From: Dactylis glomerata
Taxonomy: Eukaryota > Streptophyta > Magnoliopsida > Poales > Poaceae
NCBI GenBank assembly: GCA_007115705.1
Contig: QXEO01002089.1
Location: forward strand, 62,001 to 126,000
Reading direction: 5' to 3'
Length of the DNA: 64,000 nt
This document shows positions 9,904 through 21,881 of the stretch, piece after piece. How positions within the stretch are numbered: the first letter of the stretch is position 1; each line of letters starts with the position of its first letter. Both the position numbers and the translations under genes were made by a program. The notes below the pieces were generated by a model. That model saw nothing but the letters and a program-made list of their open reading frames with translations. It was not told the DNA's origin and did not search any database.

Positions 9904-9975
9904 GGAATGGAGAAGTTAAGCGTGCTAAGGGTGGAGCAGTGTGAGGATGGGTGACTGATCTGGAAGTGAGGACCA
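9904..9975 (+). other. 5S rRNA-like block
   Basis: The block contains AGAAGTTAAGCGTGCT and, 20 bases on, GAGGATGGGTGAC, then CTGATCTGGAAGTGAGGA. These match, with spacing kept, the A-box and C-box half of plant 5S rRNA as I recall it. The first ~50 bases of 5S are not recognisable. It lies inside a CACTA element, so it is a captured or convergent fragment, not a working rRNA gene. Confidence 0.65.
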
Positions 9976-10341
9976 CAAGTACTTGTAATTTGATATGTGA
10001 TATGGAGTGAGAGCTATAAGTATCTAATTATATATGAGAATAGAGATGATTAGATAATAGAGAAATAAAGAAAAATAAAGAAAATACAGAAATTCTGAAA
10101 CAGAAAATACAATTTTATACCGAATGGACCTATAGTCCCGGTTCGTGTTAGGAACCGGGACCAAAGGTCCTCAAGCCGCAGCACATGCCCAGGGCCACGT
10201 GGCGGACCATTGGTCCCGGTTCATAAACGACCGGGACTAAAGGCTGAAGCCTTTAGTCGCGCTTTGTTAGTCCCAGTTGCGGAAACCGGGATTAATGGTC
10301 TTTACAAACCAGGATTGAAGGCCTTTTTTCCACCAGTGCTA

Positions 10342-10860
10342 CTACATGTGCAGATGCATCCTGGGATGCTTATATAGTGTGAGGAAATCGCATTCTTCTA
10401 ACAGATTATAAGGCTAGATCTTGCACAAGAAGCAAACCACACGAAACACTACATGTATACAAGCTTCAAAAACTCAAATCATACTCCCAGTGGGCGAACA
10501 AATGAGGCACGAACAGACGGTAGCAAGAGTACACGACCTCATCAACTTAAGAAAGAACCACTCAACTCTAAACACCAAAGCGACATAACAAACTGGCCAC
10601 CATGAGAAAACCCGAAACAGATGTATTCAAGAAGGAAGACTCGGTAGATGATTGATCTAGCAGCCCGCGAACTAGCATTAAGAACGAAGAAGAAGAACGA
10701 AAGAGATTTCAACAAGGGATACGCCACAGAGCCTACAGTTAATTTTGCCGGCATTGAACTAGCAGTTAATTAGCAATACAAGGATCAAAAGGCGCGGGGA
10801 TTTGATTTAACGGGAATGATCGTCGATTAGGACTCAGCAGCAAGCACGAACAGAGTTTTA
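10342..10860. other. Host sequence upstream of PP2C with no gene seen
   Basis: Unique AT-moderate sequence between the CACTA element and the tandem repeat array. The minus-strand view is T-rich and intron-like. I see no convincing frame; the 70-codon minus frame at 10542-10754 has no recognisable features. Confidence 0.5.
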
Positions 10861-11360
10861 GATCAGAAACAGCAACGATTACAAGAGGAATCGATAAACG
10901 TGGCGTCGTCGAAGAACAAAAATGGTCAGGACACGCTGACAAACCGTGCTCTGCGGGTCGATGAGTCGCACACTAAGCTAAGAAGCGGAAGAATCTCACG
11001 AGTTTTTGGATCGAAAACAGCAAGGATAGCAAGAGGAACCGATGAACACGGCGTCATCGTGGAACAAAATGGTCACGAGACTCTGACAACTCGTGCTCTG
11101 CCCTCTACAGGTGGATGAGTAGCCCAGGAGCCGAAGAAGGAGAAGAACCTCACGGGTTTTGAATCGAAAAACAGCTACAATAGCAAGAGGAGTCAACAAG
11201 CATGGCGTCGTCGCGTAAGAAAATGGTCGCAGAACGCCGACGCACCGACCTCTGCTCGATCAGTAGCGCACGAACCGAAGAAGCAGAAGAATCTCGCGAG
11301 TTCTGAATCGAAAACATCAACAGTAGCAAGAGGAATCGATAAACACCATCAATAGTTTCT
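10861..11360. repeat. Tandem repeat array, ~148 bp units, left part
   Basis: Units begin at 10861, 11009, 11161 and 11305 (148, 152 and 144 bp, then a partial unit). Each opens with a GATC or GAATC start, then AAACAGC and AGCAAGAGGAA, then a GGCGTC block and an ACAAAATGGTC-type block. The array is cut by the LINE: its last partial unit ends in the left target duplication, and the next unit starts at 22611. Confidence 0.8.
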
Positions 11361-11754
11361 TTTTAGATAAAAAGGGATTTCCCCCGGTTCCAAAAAAGAA
11401 ACCACAGCAAGTTTTTTACAGCCACCCTACTGCAGACTAAAACCCCAGTTCAGCTCCTAAAGGAGCAACGCACACAGCAAAGGTTCAACACCCAAACCAC
11501 CAGCATTTTTTGCTCACTCTACACAGGAGTGACAGGCACAAACAACATTCCCTGCACCAAAGGGCGAAACTACACCACACGCAGCATTCCAACCCCATCG
11601 TCCTCCAGTGCGAGCGAGTTTGCGCTCAGATTCTTTGCCAAAGACGACGTCGTAGCCTCCCAGTCCTCAGTGTCCTCAGTATACTTCCACGGCCCACTCC
11701 AGGTCGCCTCCAGCTTCTTCACCACGATCTGATGGATCTTGCCATCAACCTTCC
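11361..11754 (-). other. LINE 3' untranslated region and tail
   Basis: Noncoding 3' end of the LINE on the minus strand, ending CCCTTTTTATCTAAAA next to the target duplication. Open frames on the plus strand here are shadows. Confidence 0.6.
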
Positions 11755-14700
11755 TCATCCAGGTTCCGGCCACGTCAACAGGGGAGGTCGGCGAGCCAGC
11801 TGCTCCAAGGCCAGGATCGCCACCTCGAGCTCTCTTTTGCTTTCTTCCGGACACAGCAACTTCCATCTCACAAGGGTGTAAGCCACCCTCAGATAGATTA
11901 CCTGCATACATGACCATGATCTTTTGTTAAAACACACTTCATTTCTACTTTTCCATAGCGACCATAGTACAGCAGCATGGATCATATTAGAAACAATATG
12001 TGTTTTATCACAGATCCATAATCTAGCAATTGCCAGCAGATTAACCTGCCCAGATAACTTAGTAAATACAGAAATTTGTCTCCACAGCTCCCTAGCTACT
12101 ACACATTCAAAAAATAAATGAGGAATATTTTCCTCCTCAGAGCAAAATACACAGCTAAGGTCAGGAAGTTCCTGCCTCTTGTGCAAATTATCTCTGGTCA
12201 GCAATTTATTGTAAAACAATAACCATAAGAACACATGCACTCTAGGTGGAATTTTCAACTTCCACACAGAGGGAATATGAACAGGCATAATGCCCCTGAA
12301 ATTAAGAATAGCATAAAGAGAACTAACAGAATATACTCCCTTAGCCTCAAACTTCCAAATGAGAGAGTCAGCTGTTCCATCAAACTGAATAGATTCAGCA
12401 ATGCTCCTCAGGTCATACCATTTCTGCATCAACTGGATATCAACACACCTTCTAAAGGTTAATTTCAAATTAACTCCATCCCAGACCTCAGCAATGCTAA
12501 TATTCTGCTCATTGACCAAAACATAAAGGTCCTAGAAGAGTATAGCCAAGCTACAATGACCAAACCAGTGATCTTCCCAGAACTTAATATTCCTACCATT
12601 CCCCACCTTCCACTGATATCCCATCTTTGCTGCCCTAGAAGCCCACATCACACCCTTCCAAAAGGGGGAGAGACCCTGCTCTGGGCAAGCAAAGATGTTG
12701 GGAGCATCAGTTCTATACTTGTGATCAATGATCTGTTTCCAGATTTTGTGCTCATCTAACTGGTATCTTCTAATCCAAGAAGCTAACAGACATAAATTCA
12801 TCTCAGCTAGATTAGGAATACCCAAACCACCATATTCTATCTTTTGGGCTACCATCCCCCAGTTGGCCAAATGATACTTATGGTTCCCTTCATAGTCATC
12901 CCACAGGCAATGAGCCATTTGAGAATTGATAAGGGAAATAGCCCATTTAGGGAATTTAATTATGCTCATCAGATAATTAGGAATGCTGGCCAACACAGAC
13001 CTAATCAAAATTATTTTTGCTTTATAAGACAATAATTTGCCTCTCCAACCCCCAGCTTTTTTTATAATTTTGTCTATGACAGGTTGCAGGTCTTCTTTCC
13101 TCAACCTTCTATAATGTAAAGGAGCTCCTAAATATTTAATAGGAAAGCACCCCAGCTTACAACTCAAAGATTGAGCATACACTTGCGACTCCTCAACACT
13201 AACATTAATAGGAACCAAATCACATTTGTGAAAGTTTATGCGCATTCCAGACATTTGTTCAAAACAAGACAACAACCATTTCAAATTCCTAGCATTATCA
13301 AGACTCTTATTCAGAAATAGTAAAGTATCATCAGCATATTGCATGCTCACAATACCAGTGGGGCAGAAAGATCTAAACATCCCAGAAATAAGATGTCTAT
13401 CTGCAGCTTTAATAAGCATTCTTGTAAAGACATCAGCCACAAAGTTAAAGAGAACAGGTGATATGGGATCACCCTGTCTAACACCTCTACTAGCTACAAA
13501 ATAGTCACTGTTCACATCATTAACCCTCACACCTACAGATCCTTTATCCAACAAGGATCTAATAAGAGAAAGGAAACTAGGGCTAAAGCCCATCTGACCC
13601 ATCATTTTCATAAGAAAGCACCTATCAACTTTATCATAAGCTTTTTCATAATCAAGCTTAAAGATAAAGCCACTTTCTTTCTTCTGAACAGCATCATGAA
13701 TAATCTCATGAGCAGAAACCACAGACTCTAGAATAAATCTTCCTTTTATAAAAGCAGTTTGATTTGGAGCAATCAGCTCCTCACTAACCACTCCCAGTCT
13801 ATTAGTCACACACTTAGAGAAGATTTTGAAACTACAATTAGTTAAGGCAATTGGCCTAAACTTTTGAATAGTCCTAGCATCAGGTTCTTTAGGAATCAGA
13901 GTCAGCAGAGAAAAATTCAAACGATACAAGTCTAATTTTCCCAGATGCCAGTCATTAAACATAGCCAACATCTCAGGTTTAATCAAATCCCAAAATTGTT
14001 GATAAAAAAGAAAAGGGAACCCATCAGGGCCAGGGGCTCCTTCAGCATAAGAGCCAAAGACAGCCTCCCTAATCTCTTTCTCAGAGAACTCTCTGCACAG
14101 GTTAGTATTATGCAACTCAGAAACCAACTCATTAGAATTCCAGAAATTATCAGCTAAGTCAATATCCATTCTAGGTTCAGCACCAAAGAGATTTTTGTAG
14201 TAATCTACTGCAATACTCAATATACCTTCAGTGGTTGTAACCTCCCCACTAGGGCCTTCTAGAGAAACAATCTGCTTCTTCCTCCTTCTTTTGTTAGCCA
14301 TAGCATGGAAATACTTAGTATTTTGATCACCCTCCAATATATCTCTCTCCCTAGCTCTTTGTCTACTCTTAATCTCTTCATTCCTCCAGATTTTCTGCAG
14401 CTCATCTGCAATAGTTTTCATTTGCTTTTTAGCACCAGGGGATAAAGGCTGAGTTTCAGATGAAATATCCAGCATATCATATTCAGCAATAAGTTGCTTT
14501 TTATGCTTATTCTGCTGTGACTCAATATTAATAGCCCAGCCTTTAATAGTTTTCCTCAGGTTTCTGATCTTAAACTGCCAAACCTCAATGGATTTCCTTG
14601 CATTGCAAGGTAAATGCCAGGTTTTACACACCAACTCTTTAAAACCATCTATCTGTAACCACCACTTCTCAAACCTAAACTGTTTAACAGCAGGAGCAAC

Positions 14701-15408
14701 AAAAGCACCAGTGTCAAATAGCAAAGGGGTGTGATCACTACCAACACGTGGCAAAGTCCTAACTGAGACAGAGGGAAACAATTTTTCCCAACAAGTTGTA
14801 ACAAACACTCTATCCAAGGCAGCCATTACCAGATTATCCTGGTTGTTACCCCAAGTATAAAGCCTTCCAGCATTTTTTAACTCAATAAGGTCAAACTTAT
14901 TTATCCAATCATTAAAAAGATTGGCCCAATGTTGATTGATATTACCAGTATTTTTCTCTTTCTTCTCTCTAATTAGATTAAAATCACCACCAACTAGAGT
15001 CGGCCCATTCCAACTGGGCATAATATTATGCAGCTCATTAATGAATTCTAATTTGAATTCATCATAGGCTGAGCCATACACTGAAACAAACCTCCACAAA
15101 CTATGGTCCTTTTTATTTTTAACTATACAGGAGATGCAAAACTTAAAGATATCCCAAGAGATAATCTCAAAATTGCATTCCTTAACACCAACCAAAATGC
15201 CCCCAGCTGTACCTACAGCAGGCAGCCAATTCCAGACATAAGCCTCATAAATGTCTATATCTTTCAACTGAGAACTAGTGAATTCTTCTTTTTTGGATTC
15301 AGAAAAACTGATAAAGTCTGGGCATGAATCTCTAATGAGCTCATGAACCCGAGGTAGTTTATCAGGTCTGTTAAGACCTCTTGGATTCCATATAAGGGCT
15401 ACTACCAT
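11755..15408 (-). pseudogene. LINE ORF2: endonuclease and reverse transcriptase, one in-frame TAG
   Basis: ORF2 nicks the target DNA and copies the LINE RNA into it. The N-terminus is an APE-type endonuclease: WNPRGLNRPDK, FISFSESKK, GGDFNLI and the SDHTPLLF active-site motif. The reverse transcriptase has FRPIALTNCSFKIFSK, KLDYEKAYDKVD, GVRQGDPISPVLF and catalytic YADDTLLF. The C-terminal part (from 12519) has the zf-RVT pattern with WKLKIPPRVHVFLWLL and CVFC...HLFFEC. A single TAG at 12532-12534 separates the zf-RVT part in the same frame; about 1217 codons in all. Its start overlaps the end of ORF1 by 38 nt in another frame. Nearly intact, but probably inactive because of the stop. Confidence 0.9.
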
Positions 15409-18178
15409 TTGATCTGAAAACTAACTTCCTTTTACTACTACTATGCTTAGTAAATACTTCTACCCATGGAGATAAGTTCTCCCCTTCTTCCTCTATAACA
15501 CTATCATTTTCATCACCACTGTCAGAAGAACTCTTCTGATCAGGAGATGTGACACTCCCAACCTCCACACCCAGGTTGACAGGTAGAAACATATCAGGAT
15601 TATTTTCTCTAAAGGACACTAATCTATTTTCTTCCTTATGCTTAATAGCATCAATTGTTTTAAAAATATTCCCTTGTTTATTACCAAAGGACAAACCAGC
15701 ATCACAAGCTTTTCCTACCAGATCATCATTATCTAGAACAGCAAAGGAGTTACAAAAACCAGGAGGCATACCTTTAGGCTTTTCCAGGTTCTTGCTCTTC
15801 TTCAACTCTTGTGCTTTTTCAATCATTGACCTTCCATCCTTAATAATCCTATCACTTTGTCTAACTGCAAGAACAGGTCCCCATTTCTCCTTGCCTTTCC
15901 TCTTCTCCCCAGGTTCTTGAATGTCAGCAAAAACAGGAATGGCAGAAGCCATAGCACCATCCATAACCAGGTCATCATCATCTTCCTCAGCTTCACTGTC
16001 AAATTGGGACAGCAACTGAACAGCAATGTTTTCTTCTGGGCCTCTATCAACCCTTGCTCTCTGAGTCTTATAAGTAACCCCAGGCGTACCCAAGATTTTA
16101 CTCTTCACTCTGTCTTCATTACTCAGCTGCACAGAACCTACAGGAGTGAAGCACATCATAGTTTGCTGCAAACTTTTGCTACCTGAACCTCCATTGGTAG
16201 GTGCAGGAGCAGGAGTACTGTTACCCTGTTGATCAGTATCCATGGGTCTACCTCCCTCCAAATGATGCTCCACATCCTTATCTTTCTCCACATTGCCACC
16301 ATTCTCATCATTCCCAGGATCATCACCATTGTCATTGTTGTCACCACCCCCAGCCTCAGGAACAATAGACAGGTTAAGCAAGTATAGCTTTCCACCAAAC
16401 TCCATAACTCTGCTTGTTGGGACTTTAGTAATATCCCTGACAGCAACCCTCAACCTGAGAACTCTGTAGAAGCTTCTGAAGATCTCGTGCCAGTCCACAT
16501 CTATAGGAATCCCCAGGGCTGTAGCAACCCTCATCATAACTCTCCAAGATAAATACTTTGGAGGAATACCTTCAACTTTTACCCAAATTTCATGCATCTC
16601 GGCATAACAAGGCACATCTCCATCCCAGAGAGTAAAAGATACAGAAACCCCTTTCTTTTTGAGATTGATTGAAGGAAAACCCACCAGATCTTTTATCTTT
16701 TTTCCAGGGGGAAACCTGACCAGGAACTTATTACCCTCCAATTGCCTCATCTGCCATGGCCAGTTGGTCTTCCAAATCTCAGAAAAGTTCTGCTTGAGCT
16801 CATCCATAGAAATGTCCCCATCAACTACAGCAATGCCTACATTGTCTAAATTCAACCAGGCAACTGCAGCAGGTTTGTCAACTTCAACATGGAAGAAGCC
16901 CAAACCAGTGTTGGCACTTCCATAGAACTGAGCCATAGGAATGGACCTGTACCACTCAGGGCACTTGTCCATATGATGCATGTGGCTTCCACAGATGAAA
17001 CATTTCTTTTGCCTTTGACACATCCCCACATAGTGACATGGCTCACCACAGTTATAGCAGATCACACCTCTGAACTTCATATCAAAAGTGAGACCATTAC
17101 TGTTGACAGAACCACCTTGAACACTAGCTTTTTTCATTTGAGTAGTATCAGCAGCTTTCTCAACAGCAGCATGAGTTGATCCACTTTGACTAACATCATT
17201 GGACCCACTCCCCTTCCCTTGGTTACTCTTATCCTGCAACTCCAGCTGTTTCTGAGAGTTAAAACTCTGAGATTGAGGAATCATCTGCTGAAATTGACCA
17301 GGAAATGGTCCAGGAGGGAATTGCATTTGGGATCCCTGCATCATCTGAGGCATGAATTGCAAAGGGAATGCATTTTGCCACGGACCAAAACCTTGGAATT
17401 GGGGATTGCTCCACATCTGCTGAAAACCACCAAAATCACCTGACAACTGTGGCTGGCTTTGTGGGATAGCTTGCTCACCAGTGGAAGAACCAGATCCATT
17501 GGGGACAACTTTGGCCGGGGGAGGCTGCGGCTTCTGCTGCACCCGACCATCAGAGCTCGGCTGCCCACCTCCACTGCCCCTACCACCAGGCCTCCGCACA
17601 CCACCTCTCCCACCTGGTGCCATCTTGAGGATCTCTGCCCACACCTCCTTTCCCCCTCCTCTCCAACTCCACCAATCCCTAGCAAAGCTGAAGGGCTTTG
17701 CGTAAGGAACTCTCTCAAACTCTCTAGCCGGGAAGCAATCGGCAGCAGCAAATCTCCTAGCAATAAAGAGATCACGCCGGATCCAGACCAGGACCCGGGG
17801 ATTGCGGGGAGGAGGCGAAACTGACGATGAAGCCAGGGATCCCTGACTCTTATCCGATAGAACGTTTCCGTCATCAACCAGCGAAAACGTATTTATCAAA
17901 GGCGCCATCACCCGGCTCTGAACTGTCGCCAACTCTGTCAGCAGACTGAAATTTTCGACAGGCGCCAAAACTTCATCAGCATGATCCATGGCAGGGGAAC
18001 AGATGGCATCAAGCTTCAGCTTCATCTTCACCTTTGATCTGCTCCTGGGAATAAACCCATCCTGAATCAAGCTGACTGGCCCTACTCCAAAAACTGAACA
18101 CTCCAGATTGACTGCATGGAATAGATCTCCATCACCGACATTGCTGCCCGGAGTTTGCAACAGACGCTGATGATGCAT
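15371..18178 (-). CDS. LINE ORF1: DUF4283 and zinc-knuckle nucleic-acid-binding protein
   Basis: ORF1 proteins of plant L1 elements coat the element RNA. The frame is open from the solo LTR junction (about 18337) to 15371. I give the first ATG inside the LINE (18178); a second good start is ATG 17623 (MAPGGRGG). After a Gly/Arg-rich segment and a Gln/Pro/Phe-rich stretch come two zinc knuckles, CYNCGEPCHYVGMC and CFICGSHMHHMDKC. Then a DUF4283-like domain with VGIAVVDGDIS and FLVRFPPGKKI, and an acidic, low-complexity C-terminal part. It ends 38 nt inside ORF2. No stops or shifts are visible, so the frame looks intact. Confidence 0.82.
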   Translation of the reverse strand: MHHQRLLQTPGSNVGDGDLFHAVNLECSVFGVGPVSLIQDGFIPRSRSKVKMKLKLDAICSPAMDHADEVLAPVENFSLLTELATVQSRVMAPLINTFSLVDDGNVLSDKSQGSLASSSVSPPPRNPRVLVWIRRDLFIARRFAAADCFPAREFERVPYAKPFSFARDWWSWRGGGKEVWAEILKMAPGGRGGVRRPGGRGSGGGQPSSDGRVQQKPQPPPAKVVPNGSGSSTGEQAIPQSQPQLSGDFGGFQQMWSNPQFQGFGPWQNAFPLQFMPQMMQGSQMQFPPGPFPGQFQQMIPQSQSFNSQKQLELQDKSNQGKGSGSNDVSQSGSTHAAVEKAADTTQMKKASVQGGSVNSNGLTFDMKFRGVICYNCGEPCHYVGMCQRQKKCFICGSHMHHMDKCPEWYRSIPMAQFYGSANTGLGFFHVEVDKPAAVAWLNLDNVGIAVVDGDISMDELKQNFSEIWKTNWPWQMRQLEGNKFLVRFPPGKKIKDLVGFPSINLKKKGVSVSFTLWDGDVPCYAEMHEIWVKVEGIPPKYLSWRVMMRVATALGIPIDVDWHEIFRSFYRVLRLRVAVRDITKVPTSRVMEFGGKLYLLNLSIVPEAGGGDNNDNGDDPGNDENGGNVEKDKDVEHHLEGGRPMDTDQQGNSTPAPAPTNGGSGSKSLQQTMMCFTPVGSVQLSNEDRVKSKILGTPGVTYKTQRARVDRGPEENIAVQLLSQFDSEAEEDDDDLVMDGAMASAIPVFADIQEPGEKRKGKEKWGPVLAVRQSDRIIKDGRSMIEKAQELKKSKNLEKPKGMPPGFCNSFAVLDNDDLVGKACDAGLSFGNKQGNIFKTIDAIKHKEENRLVSFRENNPDMFLPVNLGVEVGSVTSPDQKSSSDSGDENDSVIEEEGENLSPWVEVFTKHSSSKRKLVFRSNGSSPYMESKRS

Positions 18179-18344
18179 CACCACCGGAGGAGTGACACAC
18201 CCGAGCTCCAGATTGATTCCACCAACCTTTACGCAGCACTGTGACTGCAATCCGGAAGGTGAAGCCCCTTCAACCCTGGAACCTTCGCCAATGGCAGCCC
18301 GACAATCGGAATTGGATGCAGTTTGGTCCTCTCCACAAGCTCCT

Positions 18345-21300
18345 TGTAACAACTCAAAAATTTGTAATCCATTTCTTATTAATCAAAGTGCCAAATTTGG
18401 ACCAAGATAAAACTTTTTGTCGCATATCGCATGCATGCATAGTATTTAAATAATGGTTGTTCTATGATTTCATGTGTGCTATAATTTGTTGTGAAATATT
18501 TAGTTAATCCCCACTTAACTAACAGAAGCATTAGAGAAGAACCACAAAGACCAAAGGAACCAGAAGCAAAAGAAATAAAGAAAAAGAGAAGAAAAGTTGA
18601 TCTAGAAAAAGTTAACCACTACCCTACTTTGAACACTTAGATTAAGCTCTCTGCAACTCAACTCAGTGTGTGGTGAGTTGGTTGAGCTTGACCAGATCAC
18701 ATACTTACTCAACCAAAGTTTTTCAAACCAAGACTCAAACCAGACCCCCACTCAAACATCCGCCAAAAACTGAATCTGAATCAGCAACCAAACCTTATTT
18801 TCGAATTAAAATTTTTGCAAAACCTTTTCTTTCTTCAGGACAAAAATAGTTTTGGAGTCCTTGAGGAATACCTTGACAACCCACGGTGGCAGATTTCAAA
18901 AATTTGAATTTTGAGTTGGTTCAGGCATTTCGTCGAACACCTGCGAACCAGATTTCAGAAAATCAACTCTACTGTTGATGACGCCGCCGCCGTACGTGTT
19001 CGTACTCGTAGGTGTACCCGATGTTGCGGTAGACCACCTCTCTGTCGACTCCACAACCCCCCTGCCCGGACCCTGCCCGTGAGACCTGGGAGAAAGGGAG
19101 GAAAAGGCCCGGACCCCCTCTCCTTTCCTCTGCCTCTCTGCACGACCCCGACCCGCGTGAGCGCGCCAGGGCACGCCTACAGTGCCCAGACACCGTGACC
19201 GCACCTCGCAGCACGCTCCCAAAGCCGCCGCGCCCGGCAGCGACCGTTGCACGCCGCCGGACCCCCACAGTCGGCCACCTCCGCTCCAGCCCTCTCCCGC
19301 CTATAAAAGGCCCTCCTGTTCGCCTGAATAGAACCACACCACCCCCAGCACCCTCCTAGACATACTCCCCTCCCCCCGAGCTCTTCACATCGACCTCGCC
19401 GGAGCCGGCCGAGCTCCCAGGGCACCGCGCGTTCCCGGCGACCGGAGCGTTGCCCCGACCTGCCGCCGGTCCAGGGCGGCCGAGAAGCCTCTCCTCCGCC
19501 GCCGTGACATCCCGCCGCCGCCTCTCCTTCCTCTACGCCGCCCCACTCCATCGTCATCCTCGTTACTGCAAGCTCGCGGTGAGTCTCGTGAAGAAGACGA
19601 CCCTCCCCCGTGCGTACCGATTCGGTTAGGCCGGCCTGACATGCCTGGCCCGCTGGCAGGCCAGCGACATATTTTTTTTCTTGCTCACCCGACCAGCTTA
19701 GCCTAGTGGGCCGGCCTAGTAAAAGCCTGTGCGTGCGGCCCAGCTTTCATTTAGGTTTCGACCCGTTCCAGTTATTCGTTTTTCCCGCCCGATTAATTGT
19801 TTCAAATTCAATTCAGCACTAGTTTTCAATTCAAATTTCCCAGAGTTTTACAAATCCGTTCCTAGCAAATAAATACTCGTTGGAAAGCTTAGGAAATAAT
19901 CTAGCCACTGGAATTGGTTATAATCCAATTTGAGTTAGTTATCGAATTCACTAAAAATACTTTGACCGTAGCTTATTAATCTTGGGAAATTTTTAGAAAG
20001 TTGTCTCAACCTTCTAAAATTTTGAAACTTGGCTTATGCCCTCCCTAGTCGACTTATATACTATTTAGTTCAGTCTTCTTCAACTAAAACCTTGTTAGTA
20101 CCCTCCATCAACTTCTAATCCAATCTTAGTGTAGCATAAAATGATAGAATTCACTATACACCTAGTTTGATATTTCCCTCATTACCAATTTACTTAATTA
20201 ATCCCTCTCCACTTGAACTAGCCCTAATACCCCTAGTCTCATACCAATGTTAAGAAAGTGATCAACACTTAGCACTTGGTAGAAAAATCTAACTTGCACA
20301 CTTAATGAAAACTTGGAAGAAAACTGGCAAACCAACTCAATAAAATCTAACATGAACTTTATTGTCTGAAAACAAGTATGTGTGTTTGGAATGTTGTTAG
20401 TATTGTTTAGTGATTGTGTGCATTGTGTTTGTTCGTTATTAGACGCTAGTGTTGCTGAGGAGGATATTGAGGGGGGATTCTATCAAGAAGAAGAAGACTA
20501 CCCAGGACACTTTGCCAACCAAGGCAAGCCATCTTTTGAATCATACTCCAAATGCCTAGTTTTACTATTGCATTCTACTTGTTTTAAGTAAATTGCATGA
20601 TTGAATTGCTAGAGTAGAATGATAGAAGTATGGTGAGATCTTGCTTAGCAAGAGCATCAAGCTGAGTTTATCCAACCATAGCTTAGTGGTATCATCACTC
20701 CATATAGTTGCTTAGTCGCTAATAAAATTGAGACCATCTCTAAGTGGAACCCCATTTGAATTTGGTGACTTGAACTTGAAAACTTGAAATGGAGATTTTC
20801 CTACATGACGGTTTTATGAAGGAAAATAATCTTGACTAAGAACTATGGAATGTATTTGCAAATTGATAATAAGTGATGTACCATGTGAGCCAACCATTAC
20901 CGTACGACCACATTACCCCTAAATGGGAAGGGGCTTAGTCCGTAGCTTGTTTACCCTAGTATGGGAGGTCTTGTATCATCCTTTATAGAAGTGCACCGTG
21001 CGCGGGTACTTCTGAACCGAGTGGAAATTCCATTCATCCGGCACTCCGGAGCGGGCAAAACTAGAGGCGCCGGAACGGGGTTTCCGTATCCCGGGCTCTA
21101 GGAAAGGATCCTGTACTAGAGTGAGCAAGTGAAAGAGTTTGTTTGATTATCTGAACCTCGCATACTTTGTGTATGACGAACCGTGGATTTCTCCCGGCAG
21201 ATGTATCGAATCTTGTGGGTAAAGTGTACCCCTCTGCAGAGATTTCAAACTATTCGAATAGCCGCGTCCTCGGTCATGGACAGTTGGCAAGCTGTACTTG

Positions 21301-21881
21301 ACTTTTGTCAAGAATGTTAACAACTTACGGTGAACTTGGTGAATGACTTGACTTGACATTGATGTTGACCAACACTTGAAGTTCCTCTTTAGATTGAACT
21401 TAGAGAATTAAATCTTCTTCTCTACTAATGAACATTCTTGAGAAATAAAACTAGCTTTTGCAAATAAACTTAGTGCTTAGTCCACCATATCAACCTTGCA
21501 TATCTACTTCATCATTTTGTTTATAAGATGGTTTGCGAGTGCATCCAATGTACTCATGGCTGTGTCCCTGGCTATCAACTTGGCCAGACTATGGGGAAGA
21601 TTATCCGGAGGAAGGTTATGAAGATGAGTACCAGAACTAAGATCATCTCCTGAGTCGCCATTGCCTGTAGGGTGAAGGCATGGACCCGAAGACGTTATTT
21701 CCGCTGCTATATTGTGTTGTAATATGAACTTGGTCACTATGACCATTGTATTTGAACTATTCGTATTGTAATGTCTATGGAACTGGTTACCAACTACGTT
21801 ATGTGTATCACAACAATGATTCTGGGATTGTGATGGAATACATAACGGGCACTTTGAATTTCTGGAAATTCGGGTGTTACA
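18345..21881 (+). repeat. Solo Gypsy-type LTR inserted in the LINE 5' region
   Basis: It begins TGTAACAACTC and ends GGGTGTTACA, so both ends carry matching inverted bases. A TATA box CTATAAAAGG lies at about 19300 followed by a GC-rich leader, which fits plus orientation. Text near 21250-21290 (CCGCGTCCTCGGTCATGG) closely resembles a piece of the large LTR at 49588-54003, so it is probably a relative of that chromovirus-type family. There is no interior or second LTR, hence solo. The target duplication is imperfect: AGCTC (18338-18342, two bases off the end) against AGTTC (21882-21886). Confidence 0.72.

Larger units (their letters stand above)
8276..10338 (+). mobile_element. CACTA (En/Spm) DNA transposon, non-autonomous, with captured genes
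   Basis: Terminal inverted repeats read CACTAGTGGAAAAACAGCC at the left and, inverted, CACTGGTGGAAAAAAGGCC at the right. The target duplication is CTA (8273-8275 and 10339-10341). The subterminal regions (8340-8530 and 10115-10310) hold many direct and inverted copies of TTTAGTCCCGG. No transposase is present. The cargo is an exonuclease-like gene (8818-9518) and a 5S rRNA-like block (about 9904-9975). It sits between the PP2C start codon and its upstream region. Confidence 0.9.
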
